Position numbers and translations under genes: made by a program. From NCBI RefSeq assembly GCF_041260665.1, contig NZ_JBGCCT010000026.1, forward strand, positions 1 to 64,000: a stretch of 64,000 nt of DNA, written 5' to 3'. Source of the stretch: Catenulispora sp. GP43. Lineage in GTDB: Bacteria > Actinomycetota > Actinomycetes > Streptomycetales > Catenulisporaceae. The notes under the pieces are model-generated. The model searched no databases. It was given only the letters and a program-made list of their open reading frames with translations, and had not been told where the DNA came from. Of this stretch, positions 26,671 to 35,311 are shown in pieces; within the stretch, counting starts at the first letter, position 1, and each line of letters opens with the position of its first letter.

Positions 26671-27510
26671 TCAGCGCAGTCCGGCGAACAAGTCGTTCTC
26701 GGGCACGTCCGCGCCGGTGCCGGTGCCGTCCTGGACCCGGACGAAGGTCTCCACGCCCATCAGCTCCGTGAAGCGCTCCTGGCCCATCTTCAGGAAGAAG
26801 ATGTTCTCGCCCTGGCTGGCGTGCGCTGCCAGCGCGTCGAACTTCTGGCCTCCGAACTCGGAGACGTCCACCCACGTGGTGATCTCATCGTCGGGAAGCC
26901 CGATCTCAGGCACCGTCGCGGCCTCTGCCGGATCCGGCTCGGTCCAGTCCGGGTCGAACTCGCGCATCGTCTCCATGAACTTGGCCATGGCGGACCGCGG
27001 CATCGTCGTCCAGTACACCTTCGGCGTCAGGTCGGTCAGCGCCAGGGCCGCCACCGTGACACGGTTCGCCTGAATGTGGTCGGGGTGGCCGTAGAACCCG
27101 TTCTCGTCGTAGGTCACGACCACATCGGGTTCGTAGCGCCGCATGAGCTCGGCCAGGCGCGCGGCGCTCTGCTCGACGGGTGTGCGCCAGAAGGATTCGG
27201 GCGCGTCGTTGGTCGCCCAGCCCATCATTCCGGAGTCGGCGTAGTCCAACATCTCGAGGTGGGTGATGTTCAGGACGTCGCAGCTGGCTTTGAGTTCCTC
27301 ACGCCGGAGTGCAGCCACCGCGACCGGGTCGTGGCCGGGCTCGCCCGGCTTCACGCCGCCCGGTCCGTCACCGCAGCCGCCGTCGGTACAGGTGACCAGG
27401 ACCGTGCGGATGCCCTCGGCCGCGTAGCGCGCCAAGACCCCTCCGGTGCCTGTCGCCTCGTCGTCGGGGTGGGCGTGGACCGCCATCAAGGTCAAGGGTC
27501 GATTGTCCAT
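26671..27510 (-). CDS. PIG-L family N-acetyl-sugar/mycothiol deacetylase
   Basis: A 279-residue zinc hydrolase with the signature AHPDDEATGTGG near the N-terminus and YDENGFYGHPDHIQAN in the middle, both of the MshB/Mca (LmbE) group. Mca cleaves mycothiol conjugates and MshB deacetylates GlcNAc-inositol; related enzymes (BtrD/NeoL) deacetylate aminoglycoside intermediates. The spacing of motifs resembles Mca-like proteins. The ATG at 27510 has GGAGG upstream. It is divergent from the ureohydrolase gene at the left edge of the biosynthetic cluster and could serve it, but the strong terminator behind it also fits an independent housekeeping gene. Confidence 0.88.
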   Translation of the reverse strand: MDNRPLTLMAVHAHPDDEATGTGGVLARYAAEGIRTVLVTCTDGGCGDGPGGVKPGEPGHDPVAVAALRREELKASCDVLNITHLEMLDYADSGMMGWATNDAPESFWRTPVEQSAARLAELMRRYEPDVVVTYDENGFYGHPDHIQANRVTVAALALTDLTPKVYWTTMPRSAMAKFMETMREFDPDWTEPDPAEAATVPEIGLPDDEITTWVDVSEFGGQKFDALAAHASQGENIFFLKMGQERFTELMGVETFVRVQDGTGTGADVPENDLFAGLR

Positions 27511-27680
27511 AAAGACATCCTCCGATATGGATTGTGTTCGGTTCGAGTCCGTGGTGCGCCGATGTGATCGCCGTGCGTGGCGTCGATACAAGACACAGCA
27601 GCATTGAAAGCACACATTGTTCCTGGGACCGGAGGTCGTAAGCTCCATGCCGAGGCCACGTACACGGGGGTGCAACGACC

Positions 27681-28655
27681 ATGCCGCAACGCCGACTTCC
27701 CGACCAGGCGTTCACGAGCCAGACGCTGCGGGGGACCGCGGTCGAGGCGGTGTTCGCCGGTGCCACGAGCATGTTCCGGCGCAGGTATGCCAAATCGATG
27801 GAAGGGGCCGATGCCGTCTTCGTCGGAGCGCCGCTGGATTCGGCCAGTTCGGGGCGGCCGGGGTCGCGGTTCGGGCCGCGGGCGATGCGGGCTGCTTCGT
27901 CCGCGTTGAGTCATGGGGCGGTGTGGCCGTGGGGGTTTGATCCGTTCGATGTGCTGGCCGCTGTGGACTGGGGCGACATCGCGTTCGACCTCTCGCGGAG
28001 CGAGGCGTTCCTGGAGGCTGCTGACCAGGCCTATTCGGGGTTCGGGGAGGCGGTGCCGATCACGCTCGGGGGTGACCATTTCACGTCGTACCCGGCTGTG
28101 CGTGCTTTGGCCCGGCGTCATGGGAAGTTGGGGCTCCTGCACTTCGACGCGCATTCGGACACGTGGGTCGATCCGGTGCGGCATCACGGGTCGGTCTTCT
28201 TCCACGCCATGCGGGACGGTTTCGTCGATCGGCGGCGGCTGGTGCAGGTCGGGATCCGGACTCACAATCCGGTCTCGCACGGTTCGCTGGTGATGACGGC
28301 CCACACGGTGCGGCGAAGTGATCCGGCTCAGCTCGCCGCCGCCATCGCCGGCCGGATCGGGGACGGGCCGGTCTACATCACCTTCGATCTGGACTGTCTG
28401 GACCCTTCGGTGGCGCCCGGGACGGGGACTCCGGTGCCGGGTGGTCTGAGCGTGGGCGACGTCAAGGACATCGTGTACGAGTTGGCCGGGCATCGGTTGG
28501 ACATCGTCGGAATCGACATGGTCGAGATGACGCCGGCGTACGACGTCTCCGACATCACCGCGCTGGCCGGGACGTCGCTGCTGCTGGACCTGGTGTGCCT
28601 GCTGGCCGGCCAGCGCGCGGGATCCGGGCGGCCGGATCCCGCTGCGATGGGGTGA
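27681..28655 (+). CDS. Agmatinase/arginase-family ureohydrolase
   Basis: A 324-residue binuclear manganese hydrolase. Metal ligands are intact: GGDHF (His), FDAHSDTW (Asp, His, Asp) and ITFDLDCLDPS (Asp, Asp). The family removes urea from guanidino compounds such as agmatine, guanidinobutyrate or guanidino precursors of natural products. In a cluster that also has an amidinotransferase it could process a guanidino intermediate or recycle arginine to ornithine-type precursors. It is the leftmost gene I would include in the cluster, convergent with the operon ending at 28666. Confidence 0.9.
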   Translation: MPQRRLPDQAFTSQTLRGTAVEAVFAGATSMFRRRYAKSMEGADAVFVGAPLDSASSGRPGSRFGPRAMRAASSALSHGAVWPWGFDPFDVLAAVDWGDIAFDLSRSEAFLEAADQAYSGFGEAVPITLGGDHFTSYPAVRALARRHGKLGLLHFDAHSDTWVDPVRHHGSVFFHAMRDGFVDRRRLVQVGIRTHNPVSHGSLVMTAHTVRRSDPAQLAAAIAGRIGDGPVYITFDLDCLDPSVAPGTGTPVPGGLSVGDVKDIVYELAGHRLDIVGIDMVEMTPAYDVSDITALAGTSLLLDLVCLLAGQRAGSGRPDPAAMG

Positions 28656-28665
28656 GCGTGCGCGC

Positions 28666-29916
28666 TCAGTCCGCCACGGGCTCGGTCTGGAGCACGTAGG
28701 CCGCGGACAGTTCGGCCACGCGGGTGGCGACCTGCTGCTCCTCGGCCACGGCCAGGTACACCAGGCCGGTGGTCGAGGCCGAGTGCAGGCGGGTGCCGAT
28801 GACGTCGCCGGCCGCGGTGCCCATCGTGACCCGGACGACGTCGGGGAGCCCGGCCAGCTCCTGCGCGCTGGACACGCGCACCACTTTGCCCGGGCGGATC
28901 GGCAGGTCGCAGTTCACGATGATGTCCGGACGCGTGCGCCGCACGGGAGCCGGCAGTGCCACGGGGAGCCCGAGCGCGGAGCGCATGTAGGCGTCCCACA
29001 GATCGACGCCGAACTGCAGGATGATCGCCTCGACGATGCCGCCGCCCGCCGGGCGGCAGGCGATCTCGCCGGCCACGAAGCCCCCGGCGGTCTTGAACGC
29101 CTCGAAGTGGGTGACCCCCTCGGACAGCCCGAGCGCCGCCACCGCCCGCTCATGCAGCGCCCGAAGGATATCAGCGTCCCGATTCTCCTCGGGCAGGATG
29201 TACGAGCCGGTGAAGGCGTCCGTGCCGCCGAGCAGGGGCATGAAGTACCGGGACACGGCGACGAACTCCACACGACCGTCGCGGACCACTCCGTCGCAGT
29301 GGTACTCCCCTTCCATCTCGACGAACCGCTCGACCAGGAGCGGGCAGTCCCCCTTCGCCAACCCGGCGCAGGACCCCGACGCCAGCAACGCTTCCCACTC
29401 GGCCGCCGACCGCGGCGCGAAGGTGTTCATCGAGCCCGTCCCGAGTGCCGGCTTCACCACGACCGGCCAGCCGATCTCCTCGGCGGCGGCCGCGACGCCG
29501 GCGAGGCCGACGACGACCCGGTGGTCGGCGACCGGGATGCCGGCCCGCGTAAGTTCCCTCTTCATCACCGCCTTGTTCGAGAACCGGTTCGCGGTCTCGT
29601 AGCCGATCCCGGGCAGGCCCAAATACGAACGCAGATACCCGGCGGCCTGCTGGCTGCGCTCCGAGGGGCCCACGACGGCGTCGATCCGGTGAGCGCCGAG
29701 GATCCCGAGTGCCGCCCGCTTGACCTCGGTCAGGTCGCCGATGTCCTGGACGAAATGCAGACGCGTGCCGGCCTTGTACTGCTTGGCGTAGGAAGCCTCG
29801 GTGAGGACGTCGACCTCGGCGTCGGGCAAGGTGGCCAACAGCCGGTCCAGGGCCTCGGCCTTTCCGGAGTTGATCAGGAGCACCCGCGGCGGCTCACGGT
29901 GGGCGATCGTACTCAT
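28666..29916 (-). CDS. ATP-grasp ligase (third gene copy of the cluster, operon end)
   Basis: A 416-residue ATP-grasp protein: FSNKAVMKRELTRAGIPVADHR begins the ATP-grasp fold, VVVKPALGTGSMNTF is the phosphate-binding loop, LVERFVEMEGEYHCDG follows, and VAGEIACRPAGGGIVEA holds the magnesium-binding Glu and Arg. Such enzymes form amide bonds through acyl phosphates, in natural-product clusters often joining amino acids to each other or to carrier-bound acyl groups. Its ATG overlaps the preceding stop by four bases. It is the last gene of the leftward operon. Substrates are not deducible. Confidence 0.88.
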   Translation of the reverse strand: MSTIAHREPPRVLLINSGKAEALDRLLATLPDAEVDVLTEASYAKQYKAGTRLHFVQDIGDLTEVKRAALGILGAHRIDAVVGPSERSQQAAGYLRSYLGLPGIGYETANRFSNKAVMKRELTRAGIPVADHRVVVGLAGVAAAAEEIGWPVVVKPALGTGSMNTFAPRSAAEWEALLASGSCAGLAKGDCPLLVERFVEMEGEYHCDGVVRDGRVEFVAVSRYFMPLLGGTDAFTGSYILPEENRDADILRALHERAVAALGLSEGVTHFEAFKTAGGFVAGEIACRPAGGGIVEAIILQFGVDLWDAYMRSALGLPVALPAPVRRTRPDIIVNCDLPIRPGKVVRVSSAQELAGLPDVVRVTMGTAAGDVIGTRLHSASTTGLVYLAVAEEQQVATRVAELSAAYVLQTEPVAD

Positions 29917-31514
29917 GCGCGCTCCCCCAGGGCCTGCTGCGCCCGGTCCAGATACCAGAGGACATATATATAGACAGCCAGCCATCCCTGCGGAGTGGCC
30001 AAGGCCGATCCGTACTTCAACCACCCGGCCAGGGCGTTCGCCGCGCCCACCCGCAGCCGGGCCATGGCGGCGGCCGGATCGCCGCCGATCGTGGCGGCCA
30101 TCTCGGCTTCGATCTGCGCCAACACCGGGTCGGGGGTGAGCGGGAGCTTCAGGCCGCGGGCATCGAGCCGGGTGGCGCCCGGTTCGGGGACCTCGGCCCC
30201 GAGTGAGTCCGTGGTGCCGTCGGCGACGGCGGCGAGGACCGCGCTCATGGGAAGCAGGCTGTGCAAGAGCGTCGCGTAGTCGTATGCCGGATCTCCGTAG
30301 CCGACATCGGGACGGTCAATCCCGTCCCAGATCGTCCGCGGGTCCACAAAGACCGGCGAACCGTCCATCCGGACGAGCATGTTCTTCAGGTGGACGTCAC
30401 CGTGCACCAGACATCCGCTGTCGGGCAACAGCGTGGGGAGCATCGCGTCCAGCATCCCCGTCGCCGCCGTGTAACCCCGCAACACAGTCCCGTCCGGCAG
30501 TTCCGCTTCCAGCGTCAGGAACCGCGCGGCGTCCCAGGCGGGGAAGAACTCCGCGAAGGTGTCGACGAACCCCGGATGCCCAACCACGACGTCGAACCGC
30601 TGCCGATAGAGGTACTCGGCCACGGTCGGGCGCTCCGGACGCCGGGTGGCCCGGTACAGGTCGTCCAGCAGCGCCAGGTGCGGGCGCAATGAGGTCGCGG
30701 CGTCCGGCCGCAAGGCGGTCATCCCGGCATCGGTGAAGACGGATTCATCGAGGGTTTCGGGATGCGCACGCTCCATCAGCAGGGTCGCCATCCGGGACTC
30801 CCGATGCACAGCGAGAACCTCCGGGAACAGCGGCGGCAGACCGGCAGCGGCCATCTTCTCGTTGATCTCGCCGATGAACGCCGCCTCCGGCTCGATCACC
30901 GCACGCGGACCGGTCTTGGCGACGAGATCCCGTCCGGCTCGCAGCGCGGCGATGCCCGCGGAATCCGCGCCGTTGCGATCGAAGCCCAGCAGTTCGGGTT
31001 CCACGTCGAGACCGGCGGCGTCCGCCCAGGCGCTCAGCCGCTCCCGGGTCAGCAGGTCGATGACGGCACGGGAGTGCGCGACGCTGTCGGTGACGTCCTC
31101 GACGATCACGCCGTCGTGGCGGCCGCCGAGCAGCATCGTCCAGCGCAGGAGGTAGCGGTCGTCCAGATCGGCGTGCGGCAAAACCGCCGCCTCGTCGTGC
31201 GTCGCCTGCAGGATGCTCGGTGCGAACTCCGGCAGGTGGGCGTGCGCCTCGGCGGGCTCGGTGCTGAGAGCCGCGACGCGCATCCCGAGCCGGACCAACG
31301 ACCGGTACTCCTCGGACAGGAACGCGACCTGCGCGGTGCAGCCGGACAACTCGCCGTGCCGCGTTCCGACGCCGTGGCCGGGATAGGCGAAGACGACGCC
31401 GGTCTCGTCCGGCGCGAACTCCGCACCGGTGCGGGCCAGGATGCCGCGCACCGTCCGGATCTCGTCGGCCTCCGCCCGGCGGACCGTGCCGTGGAGGTCA
31501 TCGATGGTGGTCAA
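29913..31514 (-). CDS. Peroxiredoxin-like and aminoglycoside-phosphotransferase-like fusion
   Basis: A 533-residue two-domain protein. Residues 15 to 160 resemble a peroxiredoxin: VVFAYPGHGVGTRHGELSGCTAQVAFLSEEYRSLVRLGMRVAALST, with Cys59 in the GCT.Q position of the peroxidatic Cys. Residues 190 to 533 are an APH/choline-kinase-like domain with EPEAAFIGEINEKMAAAGLPPLFPEVL, the catalytic loop LVHGDVHLKNMLV and the metal-binding VFVDPRT. The combination is unusual. It may phosphorylate a biosynthetic intermediate or the product (self-resistance), with the thioredoxin-fold domain for redox or substrate handling. The gene lies between the N-hydroxylase and an ATP-grasp gene with a 4-base overlap. 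Confidence 0.8.
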   Translation of the reverse strand: MTTIDDLHGTVRRAEADEIRTVRGILARTGAEFAPDETGVVFAYPGHGVGTRHGELSGCTAQVAFLSEEYRSLVRLGMRVAALSTEPAEAHAHLPEFAPSILQATHDEAAVLPHADLDDRYLLRWTMLLGGRHDGVIVEDVTDSVAHSRAVIDLLTRERLSAWADAAGLDVEPELLGFDRNGADSAGIAALRAGRDLVAKTGPRAVIEPEAAFIGEINEKMAAAGLPPLFPEVLAVHRESRMATLLMERAHPETLDESVFTDAGMTALRPDAATSLRPHLALLDDLYRATRRPERPTVAEYLYRQRFDVVVGHPGFVDTFAEFFPAWDAARFLTLEAELPDGTVLRGYTAATGMLDAMLPTLLPDSGCLVHGDVHLKNMLVRMDGSPVFVDPRTIWDGIDRPDVGYGDPAYDYATLLHSLLPMSAVLAAVADGTTDSLGAEVPEPGATRLDARGLKLPLTPDPVLAQIEAEMAATIGGDPAAAMARLRVGAANALAGWLKYGSALATPQGWLAVYIYVLWYLDRAQQALGERA

Positions 31515-31528
31515 GGAATCAGCACCCT

Positions 31529-32815
31529 TCAGTTCCCGGCCGCGACCGGGCAGACGGCGACGCTGCGGATGATCTCGGCGGCGCGGAACGGCATGAGCGA
31601 CAGCAGGACCTCGCTGAAGCCGTGCGTGGCCTCCGCGAAGCCTTGCAGGTAGATGCGGGGCAGGAAGTCCTGGTCCGCCGCGACGGCATAGTCACGGCCG
31701 ATGCGATAGCGGTCCGGTGCCTCCATCAGCAGCCGGTCCGCGACCCCGGCCAACGCCGGGATCGGCATCGGGTAGCGGTATCCGGTGGCCAGGATGACCG
31801 CGTCTGAGGTGACGCGCAGCGGTGTGCCGTCCTCCACGTTGCGGTAGTCCGCCACCGCGTGGTCTCCGCGGTCCTCGGCGGCCGTCAGCTCCGTGAACCG
31901 ATGCAGTCGCAGGGCGTCGCGCGCACCGACCTGATCCTCGTAATACTCCCGGTAGATCGTCGGAAGCAGGTCGAAGGAGACCCCGGTGTGCGCGGCGAGT
32001 CCGTATTCCGCGAGGACCCCGGTACGGAAGTCCGGGTCCCGGGTGTAGAACCAGTCGGTGGTCTCCGGGAGGAAGAACTCATTGACGAAGTGGGTGTCGT
32101 CCTCGGGACGCAGAGCGAAGCCGCGGATGTTGGTGGTGATGGCGGCCTCCGGATAGGCCCGCCGGAGATGCATGAAGACGTCCGCCGCCGTCTGGCCGGC
32201 CCCGACGATGTTGAAATGCCGCGGCACGGACGAGGACGCCGCTTCGAGCGCCTCGAGATTCTGCAACGTCTGCGAGGCGTGGAAGACGCGCGGTCCGGCC
32301 TGCACGCCCTCGGGCAGCCGGGGCGTTCCGCCCGGGGCGATGCACAGGTTCCGGGTCAGGACGTGGTCGACCTGTCCGGTGTGCACGTCACGGACATCGA
32401 CGCGCAGCAGCTCGACCCGGTCACCGGGGCCAGGTTCGGCTGACACCGCCAGGACCTCGGTGCCCCAGGAGACGTCCTTGTCGAACTGCTCGGCCGCCCA
32501 GGCGTAGTAGCCGTTGAACTCGTTGCGGCTGGGATAGAAAGTCCGAAGGTTGATGAACTTGTCCAGCCGGCGCTTCTCGAAGAGGTAGTTGAGGAACGAG
32601 AAGCGGCTGCGCGGGTTGCATTGCGTGATGAGGTCCTTGGTGAAGGAGACCTGCATCTCCGCCGCCCCGAACAACAGGCCGGAATGCCATGAGAACGAGG
32701 GCTTGCGGTCGAAGAACACGGTGCGCAGCGCCGGCTCGTTCTCCTGCGCGGCGATCGCGACCGCGAGGTTCGACGGGCCGAACCCGATGCCGACAAGGTC
32801 GTATACGTCGTCCAT
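31529..32815 (-). CDS. L-ornithine/L-lysine N-hydroxylating monooxygenase
   Basis: A 428-residue flavin-dependent N-monooxygenase of the SidA/PvdA/IucD/KtzI family. Marks: LVGIGFGPSNLAVAIA (FAD site), SWHSGLLFGAAEMQVSFTKDLITQCNPRSRFSFLNYLF (substrate and FAD contacts), FNIVGAGQTAADVFMHL (NADPH site) and ILATGYRYPMPIP (the ATGY motif). It converts the side-chain amine of ornithine or lysine to a hydroxylamine, used in hydroxamates, piperazate or N-N bonded products. It is preceded by a 76-base gap, the largest in this operon, and starts with the ATG at 32815. Confidence 0.93.
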   Translation of the reverse strand: MDDVYDLVGIGFGPSNLAVAIAAQENEPALRTVFFDRKPSFSWHSGLLFGAAEMQVSFTKDLITQCNPRSRFSFLNYLFEKRRLDKFINLRTFYPSRNEFNGYYAWAAEQFDKDVSWGTEVLAVSAEPGPGDRVELLRVDVRDVHTGQVDHVLTRNLCIAPGGTPRLPEGVQAGPRVFHASQTLQNLEALEAASSSVPRHFNIVGAGQTAADVFMHLRRAYPEAAITTNIRGFALRPEDDTHFVNEFFLPETTDWFYTRDPDFRTGVLAEYGLAAHTGVSFDLLPTIYREYYEDQVGARDALRLHRFTELTAAEDRGDHAVADYRNVEDGTPLRVTSDAVILATGYRYPMPIPALAGVADRLLMEAPDRYRIGRDYAVAADQDFLPRIYLQGFAEATHGFSEVLLSLMPFRAAEIIRSVAVCPVAAGN

Positions 32816-32891
32816 GGATCAGCGTTCTCCCAATCTGAGTGCGGGATCGGTCGCCGGCCGATGTTCGGGCCGGGCTTCAAGAGCGGTGGCT

Positions 32892-34070
32892 TCAGGAGCG
32901 CAGGGCAGCGAAGTGGCTGAGGATCTCCGCCTCGTCGCGACCGCGGACGAGGAAGGACGCGCGGGCGTCGACCGAGCTGGCGGCCCGGCCGTCGCGAGGG
33001 GTGTGGGCGGCCTCCACCAACCAGGCCGGATCGCCGTCGGGGGCAGCGAGCGCCGGGCCCGCCGTCCACAGCAGCCATCCGGTCCGCTCGGCGACCGGCT
33101 GGATCGGGGAGCCGATCCGCACCAGCCCGAGGGACAGCAGACAGGCCAGGCGGGAGATGTCGACGCCGTAGGTGAACCGAATCGCGTTCTTGACCAGGGC
33201 TCCGCCGATCCGGCAGGCGACCTCCCCGGCGAACAGCGCTCCGGTGGCGTCTTCGAGATACTCCAGGTGCAGGACGCAGACGCCGTGCTCGGCCGGCAGC
33301 CGCCGGACGAATCGGCGTGCGGCGGCGGTGAGCGTGTCCGCGACCGCGGATCCGGCATCGAGCATCACGGATCCGAGGTTGTCGACGCCGAACAAGTGCG
33401 GCGGGCAGCTGTAGCGCGACGGCGAGACCAGGACGGCGTCCGATCCGTCCACGATCACGTCCACGTGGTAGACCGCGCCCTCGATGTACTTCTCGGCCAT
33501 TAAGCGGCCCGCATGCAGTTCGGAGAGCAGCGCGGGTTCAGCCGTGAACAAGGCGGTGACCGAGGCGCGGTCCGTCAGGATCCGCACCCCGACTGATCCC
33601 GCACCGTCGCGGGGTTTGAGCACCGTCTCGCCGAAGACTTCCAGGGCATCCAGTACGTCCGCCAAACATGCCACCGGCCGATACGGGACGCACGGCACCT
33701 GCGGGTCCTGGAAGAGGCTCTTCATCACGACCTTGTCGCGGAACCCCAACGCCGCCGACGACTGCTGGCCGGGGATGCCGAACAGGGTCCGGGCCTCGGC
33801 GGCGCGCAGGACGTCGTCCTCCGAATTGGCGAAGACCCGGTCGAAGGAGTCCTGCGCGCACAACCGGAACAGCTCGGCCGTCACTGCCGGGGACTCGTAG
33901 TCGGAGTCCACTTCGATCCGCCGGACCCCGGCGGCCGCGGGCTCGCCGGCACGCGCCGCTCCACGCGATGTCAGAACCGTGACCCGCGCGTCGGGCGCGG
34001 CTTCCCGGATCCACCTGTCGTAGGGGGCCAGCGAGTGCGGCCTCTGCAATACCAGGATGTCGCGCGGCAT
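32892..34070 (-). CDS. ATP-grasp ligase
   Basis: A 392-residue ATP-grasp enzyme. It shows FRDKVVMKSLFQDPQVPCVPYRPV, the phosphate loop ETVLKPRDGAGSVGVRIL, LMAEKYIEGAVYHVDVIV and FAGEVACRIGGALVKNA. The ATG at 34070 overlaps the MFS stop (TGATG). The long extension in the same frame up to 34592 is antisense-type read-through within the MFS gene. With the two other ATP-grasp genes it probably attaches different amino acids to a growing scaffold, as non-NRPS peptide bond formers. Confidence 0.88.
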   Translation of the reverse strand: MPRDILVLQRPHSLAPYDRWIREAAPDARVTVLTSRGAARAGEPAAAGVRRIEVDSDYESPAVTAELFRLCAQDSFDRVFANSEDDVLRAAEARTLFGIPGQQSSAALGFRDKVVMKSLFQDPQVPCVPYRPVACLADVLDALEVFGETVLKPRDGAGSVGVRILTDRASVTALFTAEPALLSELHAGRLMAEKYIEGAVYHVDVIVDGSDAVLVSPSRYSCPPHLFGVDNLGSVMLDAGSAVADTLTAAARRFVRRLPAEHGVCVLHLEYLEDATGALFAGEVACRIGGALVKNAIRFTYGVDISRLACLLSLGLVRIGSPIQPVAERTGWLLWTAGPALAAPDGDPAWLVEAAHTPRDGRAASSVDARASFLVRGRDEAEILSHFAALRS

Positions 34071-35311
34071 CACGCTTCTCCCCCGATCAGCACCGCCGGC
34101 CGCGTACGCTCCAAGGCCCGGACGGCCCTGGGCGTCAGCGGCAGCACGGCACCCAATCCGGCGGCCAGCGCCAGCCAGCCCGGCGTCCCCCAGCCGACCA
34201 CGACCACCGCGATCAGCGGTGGCCCGAGGATCTCCTGGACGGCGGCACCGAGCCCGAAGACCGCCAGGTACTCGGTGCGGCGGTCGTCGGGCGCGTACCG
34301 GTAGGACACCTCCCACGAGCCGGCCGACTGCCACAACTCGCCCGCGGTCAGCAGGACGGTCGCCACAACCAGCAGCACCAGGGCTCCCGAACGGCCGGCG
34401 TGCGCGGCCGCGGCCATCGCGGCGCTGCACCCGATCAGGGCCAGACCCGCGAACGTCAGGGCCCTTACAGGGCCGTCCGGCGAATCGACGTTCTTGGTGA
34501 ACGGAACCTGTCCGACGACCGCCAGCACCGTGTTCAGTGCTACGAACAGCGGCACCGCCTCCACGGGAGCGGCCGTCGCACGCGCCGTCCACAGCGGAAG
34601 GGCCACGGTCAGAACCGTGGTGTGCACGTAGAGCACTCCGTTGAGCCCGGCCAGGCCGAGATAGTGCCAGTCCCGGAAGTCACCGATGAAGGCGAGTGCG
34701 CCACGGCGGACCGGAGCCGGCGCGGTGTCGATCCGCAGGCGGCTCAACAGGAAGGCCGCCACGATGAACGACCCGGCGTCGGCCAGGATGATGGCGCGGT
34801 AGCCGGCCGTGGAATGCGTGGCGAGCAGCGGCGTCGTCGCCACGGCGCCGAGCGAGAATCCGACGTTGCGCACGGACCGCATGAACGCCAACGTCCGCGT
34901 GCGATCCTCGCCGGGGACGGCTGCCGCCACCACCGACTGGCTGGCCGGGGACACCGCGCGCTCGACAGCACCCAGACACACCGAGACGGCGACGAAGGCC
35001 GCGGCGCCGTGGACGAAGGCGAGCGCGACGAACCAGACGGCCCGCCAGGTCTGAAGCACGACCAGGACACGCCGCGCGCCCCACCTGTCGGCCAGCGTGC
35101 CCAGCGGGACCGCGCACAGCAGTCCCGCGGCGCCCGAGGCCGCGAGGCCGAGCCCGACGGTGCCGGCCGACATGCCCACGACCCGGACGAAGAAGATGGT
35201 CGAGCCGGCCAGGTACAGGCCGGTACCCGCGGAGTCGACGAGGGCGACCAGTGCGAACGCACGCCCGGCCCGCGAGCCCGGCCAGGGCCCGCGCCGTACC
35301 GCGCGGGTCAT
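34070..35311 (-). CDS. MFS efflux transporter
   Basis: A 413-residue major facilitator with about 12 hydrophobic segments. The N-terminal half has the conserved loop motif GTLADRWGARRVLV between helices 2 and 3, typical of drug:H+ antiporters. It is placed between two ATP-grasp genes with start/stop overlaps on both sides, so expression is coupled to biosynthesis; product export and self-protection is the likely role. The start overlaps the upstream ATP-grasp stop by four bases. Confidence 0.9.
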   Translation of the reverse strand: MTRAVRRGPWPGSRAGRAFALVALVDSAGTGLYLAGSTIFFVRVVGMSAGTVGLGLAASGAAGLLCAVPLGTLADRWGARRVLVVLQTWRAVWFVALAFVHGAAAFVAVSVCLGAVERAVSPASQSVVAAAVPGEDRTRTLAFMRSVRNVGFSLGAVATTPLLATHSTAGYRAIILADAGSFIVAAFLLSRLRIDTAPAPVRRGALAFIGDFRDWHYLGLAGLNGVLYVHTTVLTVALPLWTARATAAPVEAVPLFVALNTVLAVVGQVPFTKNVDSPDGPVRALTFAGLALIGCSAAMAAAAHAGRSGALVLLVVATVLLTAGELWQSAGSWEVSYRYAPDDRRTEYLAVFGLGAAVQEILGPPLIAVVVVGWGTPGWLALAAGLGAVLPLTPRAVRALERTRPAVLIGGEA

